From assembly GCF_001874145.1 (NCBI RefSeq), contig NZ_MPCX01000005.1, positions 1-64,000 of the forward strand: a stretch of 64,000 nt of DNA, given 5' to 3'. The stretch comes from Lacinutrix sp. MedPE-SW. Its GTDB lineage: Bacteria > Bacteroidota > Bacteroidia > Flavobacteriales > Flavobacteriaceae. The notes under the pieces were generated by a model, which was given only the letters and a program-made list of their open reading frames with translations, had not been told where the DNA came from and ran no database searches. Both the position numbers and the translations under genes were made by a program. This document shows, in pieces, positions 1-8,548 of this stretch; the first letter of the stretch is position 1; each line of letters opens with the position of its first letter.

Positions 1-194
1 AACAACCTTCTTAAAAGCTTCTAATCAACACATTATGTACTGGTTTTTTTTGACTTTTATTTCTCACCTTTGTCCTTATTATATATACCCTAATTTTTAT
101 CCGTTTTCATACCCTTTATATAACTATAATAAATACCATAACAATAGCCTTAGTTAATACTTCATTTCATAATGCCTTTTTTACCCTTTTATTT
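1..194. other. Intergenic AT-rich stretch with no recognisable gene
   Basis: No convincing coding region, tRNA or terminator is seen here. The stretch is strongly AT-rich and precedes the structured repeat and the thrS promoter. The gene to its left lies outside the window. Confidence 0.5.
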
Positions 195-273
195 GCGTTA
201 GGGATTGATACGGCATCCTTTTTTTTATTTCAAAAAAAAAGATATAGTGGAAAGCCCGACCTTTGGGAACGCC
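195..273 (+). repeat. Structured intergenic repeat, copy A
   Basis: Non-coding imperfect palindromic element. Outer arms GCGTT (195-199) and AACGC (268-272) can pair. Inside lies a T-run/A-run hairpin (about 217-240), then the block AAGCCCGACC (252-261) and a minimal CC-TTT-GGG closure. The order of blocks matches the second copy at 5952-6056, where the two hairpins are much stronger. Such elements recur between genes in Flavobacteriaceae (my recollection); the function is unknown. It ends about 60 bases before the thrS promoter. Confidence 0.6.
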
Positions 274-331
274 ATTAATACTAAAATGATATAATTTCAC
301 TTTTTGTATTGCTTGTCTGTTAGTAACCTAT

Positions 332-339
332 TATCTTTG
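332..339 (+). promoter_or_regulatory. Bacteroidota -7 element for thrS operon
   Basis: TATCTTTG matches TAnnTTTG exactly. The nearest TTG (313-315) is spaced at 16 rather than 19 bases, so the -33 box is weak. Transcription would start near 345. That excludes an ATG at 341 and supports translation starting at 362. Confidence 0.6.
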
Positions 340-361
340 TTTGTTGAATTTAATATTATAT

Positions 362-2296
362 ATGATACAGATTACTTTACCAGATGGGAGTGTAAAATCG
401 TTTGAAACGAATTCTACACCTATGGATGTTGCTAAGAGCATTAGCGAAGGTTTAGCCAGAAATGTTATTTCGGCTAGTTTTAACGGTTTAACAGTTGAGA
501 CCACTACTCCACTTACCACCGATGGATCATTAATATTATATACCTGGAACAATGATGAAGGAAAAAAAGCTTTTTGGCATTCTAGTGCACATGTTTTAGC
601 ACAAGCTATTCAGGAATTATATCCAAACGCTAAATTAACTATAGGGCCAGCTATTGAGCGTGGTTTTTATTATGATGTAGATTTTGGTGAAGATGTTTTA
701 ACTGACAAAGATTTTAAAACTGTTGAAAGTAAGATGTTAGAGATTGCTAGAGGTAAGCATGATTTTAATATGAGAAGCGCTACTAAGGCCGAGGCTTTAG
801 AACTATATAAAAACAACCCTTTTAAGACTGAATTAATACAAAATTTAGAGGATGGTACTATTACTTTTTGTGACCATTCTACTTTTACAGATTTATGTCG
901 TGGTGGCCATATTCCAAATACAGGAATTATTAAAGCCGTTAAAGTACTATCTGTAGCTGGTGCTTATTGGAGAGGAGATGAAACAAAACCTCAATTAACG
1001 CGTGTTTATGGTATTAGTTTTCCTAAACAAAAAGAATTAACTGAGTATTTAGCGCTTTTAGAAGAAGCTAAAAAGAGAGATCATAGAAAACTAGGAAAAG
1101 AACTTGAGTTATTTACCTTCTCTCAAAAAGTTGGAGCTGGTTTACCATTATGGCTACCTAAAGGAACAGCTTTACGAGAGCGTTTAGAAAACTTTTTAAA
1201 AGCTGCACAAAAGAAAGCTGGTTATGAAATGGTAATGAGCCCGCATATTGGACAAAAAGAATTATATGTTACTTCAGGTCACTATGCAAAATATGGAGAA
1301 GACAGTTTTCAACCAATAAAAACACCTAAGGAAGATGAGGAGTTTTTATTAAAACCAATGAATTGTCCTCACCACTGTGAAATTTACAATGCTGCACAAT
1401 GGTCTTATAAAGATTTACCTAAGCGTTATGCTGAATTTGGAACTGTATATAGATATGAGCAAAGTGGAGAATTACATGGTTTAACACGTGTTCGAGGTTT
1501 TACTCAAGATGACGCCCATTTATTTTGTACGCCAGACCAATTAGATGCTGAGTTTAAAAATGTAATTGACTTAGTACTATATGTTTTTGGATCTTTAGGT
1601 TTTGAGAATTTTACAGCTCAAGTTTCTTTAAGAGACCCTGAAAATCCTGAAAAGTATATAGGTAGTTTAGAAAATTGGGAGAAAGCAGAACAAGCTATTA
1701 TTAGCGCTGCTAAAGATAAAGGATTGAACTATGTAATTGAGACTGGAGAAGCTGCTTTTTATGGACCTAAGTTAGATTTTATGGTAAAAGACGCTTTAGG
1801 AAGACAATGGCAATTAGGTACAATACAAGTAGATTATAACTTACCAGAGCGTTTTGATTTAACTTATAAAGGAAGCGATAATGAGTTACACAGACCAGTA
1901 ATGATTCACCGTGCACCATTTGGGAGTATGGAGAGATTTATTGCTATTTTATTAGAGCATACAGGCGGAAATTTCCCACTTTGGTTAATGCCAAATCAAG
2001 TTTCTATATTAACTCTTAGTGAAAAATATGAAAAATACGGCGAAAAAGTTTTAAATTTGCTAGAAAATCACGAAATTCGCGCACTTATAGATAACCGAAG
2101 TGAGACTATTGGTAAGAAAATTAGAGAGGCCGAAATGAACAAGACGCCTTATATGATTATAATAGGCGAGAATGAAGAGAAAGAAAACAAAATATCTGTA
2201 AGACAACATGGCGGAGAAGATTTAGGCACGATTAGTGTAGAAGACTTCTCTGAGATTGTTAAAACAGAAATAAATAAAACATTAAAACAATTTTAA
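362..2296 (+). CDS. thrS: Threonine--tRNA ligase
   Basis: Charges tRNA-Thr with threonine in the cytoplasm. The 644-residue protein has the full family layout: an N-terminal TGS domain (about 1-63), the editing domain with HSSAH (near residue 73) and TDLCRGGH, the class II catalytic core with [12 protein letters not shown] and [13 protein letters not shown] (motif 2) and FGSMERF (motif 3), and a C-terminal anticodon-binding domain. An ATG at 341 is also in frame, but it lies at or before the predicted transcription start, and [10 protein letters not shown] at 362 is the normal family beginning. First gene of the thrS-infC-rpmI-rplT operon, a conserved bacterial order. No T-box or threonine leader peptide is visible upstream. 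Confidence 0.97.
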   Translation: MIQITLPDGSVKSFETNSTPMDVAKSISEGLARNVISASFNGLTVETTTPLTTDGSLILYTWNNDEGKKAFWHSSAHVLAQAIQELYPNAKLTIGPAIERGFYYDVDFGEDVLTDKDFKTVESKMLEIARGKHDFNMRSATKAEALELYKNNPFKTELIQNLEDGTITFCDHSTFTDLCRGGHIPNTGIIKAVKVLSVAGAYWRGDETKPQLTRVYGISFPKQKELTEYLALLEEAKKRDHRKLGKELELFTFSQKVGAGLPLWLPKGTALRERLENFLKAAQKKAGYEMVMSPHIGQKELYVTSGHYAKYGEDSFQPIKTPKEDEEFLLKPMNCPHHCEIYNAAQWSYKDLPKRYAEFGTVYRYEQSGELHGLTRVRGFTQDDAHLFCTPDQLDAEFKNVIDLVLYVFGSLGFENFTAQVSLRDPENPEKYIGSLENWEKAEQAIISAAKDKGLNYVIETGEAAFYGPKLDFMVKDALGRQWQLGTIQVDYNLPERFDLTYKGSDNELHRPVMIHRAPFGSMERFIAILLEHTGGNFPLWLMPNQVSILTLSEKYEKYGEKVLNLLENHEIRALIDNRSETIGKKIREAEMNKTPYMIIIGENEEKENKISVRQHGGEDLGTISVEDFSEIVKTEINKTLKQF

Positions 2297-2325
2297 AATA
2301 AACGTTTAACTAAAATACATAAGTC

Positions 2326-2877
2326 ATAGCAATACGTAGAAAAAGATCGAGAGGACCTTTAAGAGTCATTAAAGAAGACCAACACAGAATTAATTCAAAA
2401 ATTAGAGCAGAAAAAGTGCGTCTAGTTGGAGAAAATGTTGAAGTTGGTATTTACACATCCAAGCAAGCTTTAGCCATAGCAGAAGAACAAGAGTTAGATC
2501 TTGTTGAAATATCGCCAAAGGCAGATCCGCCTGTATGTAAAATTATGGACTATAAAAAGTTTCTTTACGAACAAAAGAAACGTGACAAGGCTTTAAAGAG
2601 TAAAGCGACTAAGGTTGTTATAAAAGAAATTCGTTTTGGCCCTCAAACAGATGACCATGATTACGAATTTAAAAAGAAACATGCAGAAAAATTCTTAAAA
2701 GAAGGTGCTAAATTAAAGGCATTTGTATTCTTTAAAGGACGATCTATTGTGTTTAAAGAACAAGGTCAGATATTATTGTTGCGTTTAGCACAAGACCTTG
2801 AAGAACTTGGTAAAGTGGAGCAAATGCCGAGATTAGAAGGTAAACGTATGACTATGTTTATCGCTCCAAAAAAATAG
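2326..2877 (+). CDS. infC: Translation initiation factor IF-3, non-canonical ATA start
   Basis: IF-3 binds the 30S subunit, prevents premature 50S joining and rejects non-standard start codons. A GTG at 2416 would give a 153-residue protein lacking the conserved N-terminus. Reading upstream in frame gives [17 protein letters not shown], then [19 protein letters not shown], the normal IF-3 N-terminus, back to a stop at 2320-2322. No ATG, GTG or TTG lies between that stop and 2416, so the start is most likely ATA at 2326, giving 183 residues, the usual family length. Rare start codons in infC (AUU in E. coli) allow IF-3 to repress its own synthesis; the same logic is inferred here. It lies 29 bases after thrS and 68 before rpmI. 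Confidence 0.9.
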   Translation: MAIRRKRSRGPLRVIKEDQHRINSKIRAEKVRLVGENVEVGIYTSKQALAIAEEQELDLVEISPKADPPVCKIMDYKKFLYEQKKRDKALKSKATKVVIKEIRFGPQTDDHDYEFKKKHAEKFLKEGAKLKAFVFFKGRSIVFKEQGQILLLRLAQDLEELGKVEQMPRLEGKRMTMFIAPKK

Positions 2878-2945
2878 ATAATACACCTAATAAGTATTTA
2901 GGTTTAAGATATTATAAGTGAAATCATTAAAAACAAGGAAACAAG

Positions 2946-3143
2946 ATGCCTAAAATGAAAACAAAATCTAGTGCTAAAAAGCGTTTTAAGCTTACAGGTA
3001 CTGGGAAAATTAAAAGAAAGCACGCGTTTAAAAGTCACATTTTAACAAAAAAGTCTAAAAAACGTAAGCTAGCTCTAACGCATAGTGCATTAGTACACGA
3101 AGCAGATGAGAATAACGTTAAAGTAATGTTACGTTTAAAGTAA
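2946..3143 (+). CDS. rpmI: 50S ribosomal protein L35
   Basis: Small basic 65-residue ribosomal protein of the large subunit. It starts [20 protein letters not shown] and contains the lysine/arginine-rich family core [10 protein letters not shown]. Size and sequence are typical. It sits between infC and rplT in the standard operon order. The 68-base gap after infC has no clear terminator. Confidence 0.97.
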   Translation: MPKMKTKSSAKKRFKLTGTGKIKRKHAFKSHILTKKSKKRKLALTHSALVHEADENNVKVMLRLK

Positions 3144-3251
3144 TAGTTATTTTAACCGGTTACAAATTATTTATAAACCCTGGAGATAGGCAAACTAAGA
3201 TTTGATTAAAAGTGTCGTTATTGACCGCCTACTACAAAACACATTTAAATT

Positions 3252-3596
3252 ATGCCAAGATCAGTAAATTCTGTTGCCAAAAGAGCCAGAAGAAAAAAGG
3301 TGCTTAAACAAGCAAAAGGTTACTTTGGACGTCGTAAAAACGTTTGGACAGTAGCAAAAAATGCGGTTGATAAAGCGATGCAATATTCGTATAGAGACCG
3401 TAGAAATAAAAAGAGAACTTTCCGTGCATTATGGATCACGCGTATTAACGCTGGAGCCCGTTTACATGGAATGTCTTACTCACAATTTATGGGTAAATTA
3501 AAAGCTAATAACATCGAATTAAACCGTAAGGTTTTAGCAGATTTAGCAATGAATCACCCAGTAGCTTTTGAAGCTATTGTGAACAAAATTAAATAA
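3252..3596 (+). CDS. rplT: 50S ribosomal protein L20
   Basis: Large-subunit assembly protein, 114 residues, with family signatures [19 protein letters not shown] near the N-terminus and [11 protein letters not shown] and [16 protein letters not shown] in the body. Last gene of the operon, followed by a strong terminator at 3640. In other bacteria L20 represses its own operon through a structured leader. The 108-base rpmI-rplT gap is long for this operon, but I could not identify such a leader. Confidence 0.97.
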   Translation: MPRSVNSVAKRARRKKVLKQAKGYFGRRKNVWTVAKNAVDKAMQYSYRDRRNKKRTFRALWITRINAGARLHGMSYSQFMGKLKANNIELNRKVLADLAMNHPVAFEAIVNKIK

Positions 3597-3639
3597 AGGC
3601 TTTTTGCCAATTAATTAATATAATTTCACTTATAAAATT

Positions 3640-3670
3640 AAAGCCCGATTCGTAAGAATCGGGCTTTTTT
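3640..3670 (+). terminator. Rho-independent terminator of the thrS-rplT operon
   Basis: A 10-base-pair stem AAGCCCGATT / AATCGGGCTT (3641-3650 with 3657-3666), loop CGTAAG, followed by a run of T. It lies 44 bases after rplT. Confidence 0.9.
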
Positions 3671-3719
3671 ATTTTATATATCTTAACTTAATATTAAAAT
3701 AAAAATTCAAATTATAATT

Positions 3720-3727
3720 TACATTTG
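3720..3727 (+). promoter_or_regulatory. Candidate -7 element for the HAD hydrolase
   Basis: TACATTTG matches TAnnTTTG. It lies 17 bases before the ATG at 3744. No clear TTG at the expected -33 distance. Confidence 0.45.
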
Positions 3728-3743
3728 TAGATATACTTATTAA

Positions 3744-4553
3744 ATGGATTTATCGAATATAAAATTAGTAGTAACAGATATGGATGGTACCTTATTAGAT
3801 TCCAACCATAAAGTAAGTGATAGTTTTTACACACTACATCAAGAACTTAAAAAAAACAATATACAGTTTGTTGCAGCAAGTGGAAGACCATTTTATAGTA
3901 TTTCGAAAAAACTTAGCCTTATAAAAAATGATATTATAATAGCTGCGGAAAATGGTGCTTATGTAGTAGATGATAACCAAGTAATTTTATCTACACCAAT
4001 ACACAATGATTTTTTACCAGAATTATTTGAAGCTATAGAAGATTTTAAAGATATTCATGCTGTATTTTGTTCAAGAGATAAAGCGTATGTAAAAGAACAA
4101 TCTAAGGATTTATTAAATGTAATATCTCAATATTATACAGAATACGAAATTATAAAATCACCAAATGCTATTACAGAAGATATTTATAAAATAGCATTGT
4201 ACCATGAAACAGATTCTGAAAAATACATTTATCCACACGTACAGATTTTAGAGTCTAAATTTAAGGCAATAGTATCTGCAAAAAACTGGGTAGATTTATC
4301 TAGAATAGATTCTAACAAAGGCCAAGCTATAAAATTAATACAAAACAAGTATAATATTAAGCCTGAAGAAACTATGGTTTTTGGAGATTATAAAAATGAT
4401 TTAGAAATGTTGGCTTTAGCAAAATATAGTTTTGCAATGGAAAATGCTCATCCAGATGTAAAAAAAGCTGCCAAGTATATTACTAAAACTAACGATGAAA
4501 ATGGTGTTGAATATATTTTAGAACAATTGGTTGGTGCTAAAAACAACAATTAA
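3744..4553 (+). CDS. Cof-type HAD phosphatase
   Basis: Member of the HAD hydrolase superfamily, Cof/type IIB group, which dephosphorylates small metabolites such as sugar phosphates or flavin precursors. The nucleophile motif DMDGTLLD is at about residues 12-19, the Ser of motif II is in VAASGRP, and the C-terminal metal site is in FGDYKNDLEML. The 269-residue length is typical. It stands alone after the translation operon with its own -7 element, and overlaps the convergent cyclase gene by four bases. Exact substrate cannot be told from sequence. Confidence 0.85.
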   Translation: MDLSNIKLVVTDMDGTLLDSNHKVSDSFYTLHQELKKNNIQFVAASGRPFYSISKKLSLIKNDIIIAAENGAYVVDDNQVILSTPIHNDFLPELFEAIEDFKDIHAVFCSRDKAYVKEQSKDLLNVISQYYTEYEIIKSPNAITEDIYKIALYHETDSEKYIYPHVQILESKFKAIVSAKNWVDLSRIDSNKGQAIKLIQNKYNIKPEETMVFGDYKNDLEMLALAKYSFAMENAHPDVKKAAKYITKTNDENGVEYILEQLVGAKNNN

Positions 4554-5617
4554 TTTAATTTTATAGCAGAAATTTTTAAAGTTTCCTCCTTGCCTTTTAG
4601 CTCTAAATCTCCAATATATTTAGTTTTAAATTTACTGGATAATTTTAAATCGTGTATTATAGCATTTGAACAAAGTAAAGTTTCATTGTATTTATTACAT
4701 TCGCCTTGAATTCTAGCGCAAGTATTTATTACATCTCCATGATATGCTATTTCTTTTTTAATACTCCCAACTTCGGTAACAATTAACTCACCACCATGAA
4801 TTCCAGCTTTAAATTTAGGAACTAAACCGTATTTTTTTAAATACCGTTTTTGTTTTTTTTCTATTCTAGATTTAAAGTGAAAAAATAATTCTACACAATT
4901 ATTTTTTTTAATCCCTGTTTTATACTTCCAACTTAAGACTGCTTCATCTCCAACATATTGGTATATATCTGCATTATATTTTGAAACAATTCTATTTAAA
5001 TCGTAAAAACAATCCTGGATTAATTCACTATAACGGTAGTGGCCTATTTGCTCAGCTATTGTGGTTGAAGCTTGTAAATCTAAAAACATAAATATGCGTT
5101 TTTCTTCTTTAGGGTTTCTATACTTACCTATTAAAAAATTAAAAAACACACCGCTTCCAAATTTTTCATTAGCTATTTTTATAAATGAAAATATTATAGA
5201 ACAAACTAAAAAGTACCCTACCAATAACCAGAAATGACGACTTTCTTTCCACCAACCATCTTCATTACTTATATTTAAATTTAATGCTTCTTCAACTAAT
5301 GGATATACATAATTAAGCGATAAAATAATACTTAAAAGATATATTATAAATTTTTCTGTAAGTACTAATGCTAGGGATAGGTTTTTAGATAAAAACTTAT
5401 CGAAAAGAAATTCTGTTATAGTAAAAATTACACCAATTAATACTCCTAATATTACACCAAAATATAATATATCTGAAATATGATAGGTGGTAACTATTAC
5501 TCCTTCTTCTGATCCTATTGCAAAATATCTTATAAAGATAAAAATAGAAAATGCTATTATCCAGAATACTATTGTTAATAGTAATAGTCTTAAAAATTGT
5601 ACTACGTAACTATTCAC
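4550..5617 (-). CDS. Membrane class III adenylate/guanylate cyclase
   Basis: 355 residues. The first half has several hydrophobic segments (about 8-32, 49-70, 82-105, 128-147), so it is a membrane anchor. The second half (about 172-340) is a class III nucleotide cyclase domain. The two metal-binding aspartates are in FMFLDLQAST (Asp180) and YVGDEAVLSW (Asp224), and the transition-state Asn/Arg pair is in DVINTCARIQG (Asn298, Arg302), so the domain looks catalytically intact. cAMP versus cGMP cannot be assigned reliably. The start lies 3 bases after the stop of an EF-hand protein gene on the same strand, so the two are almost certainly co-transcribed. The ATG gives a membrane segment directly. 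Confidence 0.85.
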   Translation of the reverse strand: MNSYVVQFLRLLLLTIVFWIIAFSIFIFIRYFAIGSEEGVIVTTYHISDILYFGVILGVLIGVIFTITEFLFDKFLSKNLSLALVLTEKFIIYLLSIILSLNYVYPLVEEALNLNISNEDGWWKESRHFWLLVGYFLVCSIIFSFIKIANEKFGSGVFFNFLIGKYRNPKEEKRIFMFLDLQASTTIAEQIGHYRYSELIQDCFYDLNRIVSKYNADIYQYVGDEAVLSWKYKTGIKKNNCVELFFHFKSRIEKKQKRYLKKYGLVPKFKAGIHGGELIVTEVGSIKKEIAYHGDVINTCARIQGECNKYNETLLCSNAIIHDLKLSSKFKTKYIGDLELKGKEETLKISAIKLN

Positions 5618-5620
5618 TTG

Positions 5621-5893
5621 TTATTTGTATGAGATTTCGTCTATAGCTGCTTGAAATTCTTTCCAGTTTATATAATTGTCACCATCTTTATCGTAACCTT
5701 CAATTAATTTTGAAGCTACAATACCGCGAATAAATCCACTAATTTCTGCTTCTTTTAGCAAATCTTTTATTTCAGATTTTGACAGTTTTTGGTCGCCATT
5801 ATCATCAAAAAAATTAAATGCTTCTTCTGGTGTTCTAAAATGGTTTGTTATTAGTATTTGTATTTTTTTCAATATTTGCTCTTTTGTAGACAT
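5621..5893 (-). CDS. Two-EF-hand calcium-binding protein
   Basis: Small soluble 90-residue protein with two EF-hand loops: DDNGDQKLSKSE (residues 30-41) and DKDGDNYINWKE (68-79). Both keep acidic or polar residues at positions 1, 3, 5 and 9 and Glu at position 12, so both should bind calcium. No signal peptide or membrane segment is visible, so it is predicted to be cytoplasmic. It is the promoter-proximal partner of the membrane cyclase (3-base gap). A calmodulin-like control of that cyclase is an inference. Confidence 0.85.
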   Translation of the reverse strand: MSTKEQILKKIQILITNHFRTPEEAFNFFDDNGDQKLSKSEIKDLLKEAEISGFIRGIVASKLIEGYDKDGDNYINWKEFQAAIDEISYK

Positions 5894-5951
5894 TGCTATT
5901 ATTTTTAGGTATTAATAGTGTTTGTTTTTTAGCTTTTACGATTGAAGTACC

Positions 5952-6056
5952 GCGTTAAGGATGGAGGCTTTGTTGGAGCTCGCCAGACTTTTTTGTCTGG
6001 AAGCGACTGCCGAGAGCCTGACCTAAACCTGTTTTTTTACAGGTTTGGGTAACGCC
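5952..6056 (+). repeat. Structured intergenic repeat, copy B
   Basis: Same architecture as the copy at 195-273. Outer arms are GCGTT (5952-5956) and AACGC (6051-6055). An inner pairing AGGCT (5965-5969) with AGCCT (6015-6019) encloses hairpin CCAGAC/GTCTGG (5983-6000). A second hairpin has a ten-pair stem (6022-6031 with 6040-6049, one G-T pair) and a T-rich loop. Shared blocks with copy A: GCGTTA(A/G)GGAT, then A(A/G)AGCC(C/T)GACC, then GGG(T)AACGCC. It lies between two minus-strand genes, whereas copy A precedes a plus-strand gene. Confidence 0.7.
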
Positions 6057-6062
6057 CATATT

Positions 6063-7319
6063 TTAAGTTTTTTGTTTCTTCTTTTTTGCAGCAGGAAATA
6101 ATACGTTATTTAATATTAAACGGTAACCTGGAGATGTTGGATGTAAATCTAATTCTGTTTTTGGATCACCAACTTTGTGTGTATAATCTTCTGGATCATG
6201 ACCACCATAAAAAGTAAAAAAACCTTTTCCTTTTATGCCGTGTATGTATTTTGCTTCGCCATTAGTGTGGTTTTCACCCATTACTAAAACATTGCTTTTT
6301 ATCTCGTCTCGAGTAAAAGAAGTGGTTTGTCCCATAAAACCTTTTACCAAAGCGGTGTGGTTTTGACATAGCATGGTTGGTATAGGATCCCATTTTGCTG
6401 AGAAATCCATTAGTGAGAAATAGTCTGTTTGTTTTGGTATTTTTCGTTTTCTAGTCATGTCTATACTAGAAAATTCGTAAACCATTGGACTACGCTCTAA
6501 CGTGTAGTCTTTAAATGCGAAAGTTTTATTATAATCTATTTTAGATTGGTAATTTGCATCACTACCATCACCATCAAACATTGGTTCGCAAATGTCTACA
6601 TTTTCGGCAGATAAGGCAATATCAAAACTATCTGTAGCACTACACATGGCAAACATGAAACCTCCACCAACTACATAATCACGAATTTTAAGTGCAACAT
6701 CTCTTTTTGCTTCAGATACTTTATTGTAGCCTAATTTTGTAGCTAATGCTTCTGCTTCTTTTTTTTCTTCTATGTACCAGGCTGCTGCACGATACATTCT
6801 ATAAAATTTTCCAAACTGTCCTGTAAAATCTTCATGGTGTAGGTGTAACCAATCGTACAAAATAAGTTCATCGTTTAGTACTTCTTCATCGTAAACGGTT
6901 TCGTAAGGTATTTCGGCATAACTTAAAACCATTGTAACGGCATCATCCCATGGCAATTTTCCTTTTGGCGTATAAACTGCAATTTTTGGTGCTTTTTCTA
7001 ATACAACAGCTTCCATATTTTGGCTTGGGCTACTAATTTCCTCAAGTATAGCTTGAGCGTTATCATCACTTATAACTTCAAAACTTACTCCTCGAACTTT
7101 ACATTCGTGCCTAACCTCGTCATTATCTTGTAATAAAAATGAACCACCACGATAGTTTAAAAGCCACTTTACCTTTGTGTTTTTTGCCAACACCCAATAG
7201 GTTATACCATAGGCTTTTAGGTGGTTTTTTTGAGAGTCTGCATCCATTGGTATAAGAATATACGATGCATAACTATGTGTTGTTAAAAGAAATAATAATA
7301 GAAATAGCACTTTTTTCAT
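6063..7319 (-). CDS. Secreted conserved protein of unknown function (often labelled asparagine synthetase B)
   Basis: 418 residues with a clear signal peptide (MKKVLFLLLFLLTTHSYAS) and a basic C-terminus (AAKKKKQKT). The body begins ILIPMDADSQKNHLKAYG, a sequence I associate with Bacteroidota proteins labelled asparagine synthetase B; that label is doubtful because no N-terminal nucleophile cysteine or PP-loop motif for such an enzyme is visible and the protein is exported. A stretch around VVGGGFMFAMCSATDSFD resembles a glutamine-amidotransferase-like nucleophile elbow. I would treat it as an exported protein of unknown role. Structured repeat copy B lies just beyond its stop. Confidence 0.6.
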   Translation of the reverse strand: MKKVLFLLLFLLTTHSYASYILIPMDADSQKNHLKAYGITYWVLAKNTKVKWLLNYRGGSFLLQDNDEVRHECKVRGVSFEVISDDNAQAILEEISSPSQNMEAVVLEKAPKIAVYTPKGKLPWDDAVTMVLSYAEIPYETVYDEEVLNDELILYDWLHLHHEDFTGQFGKFYRMYRAAAWYIEEKKEAEALATKLGYNKVSEAKRDVALKIRDYVVGGGFMFAMCSATDSFDIALSAENVDICEPMFDGDGSDANYQSKIDYNKTFAFKDYTLERSPMVYEFSSIDMTRKRKIPKQTDYFSLMDFSAKWDPIPTMLCQNHTALVKGFMGQTTSFTRDEIKSNVLVMGENHTNGEAKYIHGIKGKGFFTFYGGHDPEDYTHKVGDPKTELDLHPTSPGYRLILNNVLFPAAKKKKQKT

Positions 7320-7421
7320 AATCGTTATTACAGATTTTGTTTAAACTGAAATAAATATGCAGAAAGATAATCAAAAATTATTCCTTTTCAATTTAAGAAA
7401 GATTAATGTTAACGGAAGCTT

Positions 7422-8450
7422 TTAGGCAGATATGAGTTTTGCTATACCTTGTGTGCTTTTAAACTGCTCCATAATAATTTTTAAAAATACAGTTATTGGA
7501 ATTGCCATTATTAAACCTGGAACTCCCCAAAGATATCCCCAAAACATAAGTACTATTAAAACTGTAATTACATTTATTGAAAATGATTTTCCCATAAATA
7601 TAGGTTCTAAAATACTACCATAAAGTACTTGAGTTCCTGCTATTGCAATTATAAAAAATAATAAAGATGTTGAAGGTTCTAATTCTACAAATGCAAAAAT
7701 TGATAATAAAATTACAGTTATAAAAGAACCTACCATTTGTACAAAGTTTATTAAAAAAGCAAATAACCCCCAAAAAATAGGAAAACTTACATCGAAAAAA
7801 TAACAAGCTAAACCTGTAAAAAGACCTGTAAGAAAACTAACTAAAAATTTAACTTTAATGAACTTGATTAGGTCGTTTTCTATTTTTATAAATGTTTTAA
7901 TGGATTGATGCCTTTGTTTTAAAATTGTCTTGTTTAATAAATTTTCAATATTTATAGACTCAGCAAGCCATAGTACAACAAAAAAGAATGTCATTAACAG
8001 CGCTGTTAATGTTTTTGTTATAAAATTTAGTGTGCTACCAAAGTTATCGAATATAAATTCTTTATTTATAAATCGCGATAATTTTGAAGTTTCTGTTTTA
8101 TTTGATTCTATCCCAAATACAGACTCTACATCGTAAATTAAATCGTTTATTTTATTTTCGGCATTGAGTAAAAAGGCAGAATCTGTTTCCATTATCTGTT
8201 TACTTGATAATTTAACTAGTTCTATACCTAATTTTAAACCCAAAAACATAATAAGTAATACAACCAGAATACTTAAAACTTTATGCACACCACGACGTTT
8301 TAAATAACGTAATAATGGTAAAAATAACAATGCAATAAACATTGAGAATACTAATGGAATAAATATAAAAGACAATATTTTAAGTAGATAAAATATTATT
8401 GGTATTACTATTATTAATAGCAAATAATTGGTTGTACGGATTTTGTCCAT
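7422..8450 (-). CDS. AI-2E family membrane permease
   Basis: 342-residue polytopic inner-membrane protein of the AI-2E (TqsA/PerM-like) family. Hydrophobic segments occur at about residues 8-40, 56-75, 150-168, 205-230, 235-260, 268-290 and 305-330, with a soluble insertion between the first three and the rest, as usual for the family. Conserved pieces include LLFFIIAIAGTQVLYGSILEP and GYLWGVPGLIMAIPI near the end. Family members export small molecules or act as ion antiporters; the substrate here is unknown. Monocistronic, downstream of the dnaB terminator. Confidence 0.85.
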   Translation of the reverse strand: MDKIRTTNYLLLIIVIPIIFYLLKILSFIFIPLVFSMFIALLFLPLLRYLKRRGVHKVLSILVVLLIMFLGLKLGIELVKLSSKQIMETDSAFLLNAENKINDLIYDVESVFGIESNKTETSKLSRFINKEFIFDNFGSTLNFITKTLTALLMTFFFVVLWLAESINIENLLNKTILKQRHQSIKTFIKIENDLIKFIKVKFLVSFLTGLFTGLACYFFDVSFPIFWGLFAFLINFVQMVGSFITVILLSIFAFVELEPSTSLLFFIIAIAGTQVLYGSILEPIFMGKSFSINVITVLIVLMFWGYLWGVPGLIMAIPITVFLKIIMEQFKSTQGIAKLISA

Positions 8451-8467
8451 TAGGTATTTAAATTTAA

Positions 8468-8495
8468 AACCAAGTCTCTGTCTAGAAACTTGGTT
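8468..8495 (-). terminator. Terminator downstream of dnaB
   Basis: Stem AACCAAGT / ACTTGGTT (8468-8475 with 8488-8495), followed on the minus strand by TTTAAATTT. It separates dnaB from the AI-2E permease. Confidence 0.7.
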
Positions 8496-8548
8496 ACAAA
8501 AATAGTTTAAAGCAAGGTTAATTTTAAATAAATTAACATGAGTTTTAA

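Noticed and set aside
341-361. Earlier ATG for thrS at 341
   Set aside because: It lies at the predicted start of transcription, right after the -7 element, and adds residues not seen in the family.
2416-2418. GTG as the infC start
   Set aside because: It would remove the conserved IF-3 N-terminus that reads in frame upstream.
3144-3251. Possible L20-binding autoregulatory leader
   Set aside because: The gap is long, but I could not find a fold resembling known L20 leaders, so no feature was claimed.
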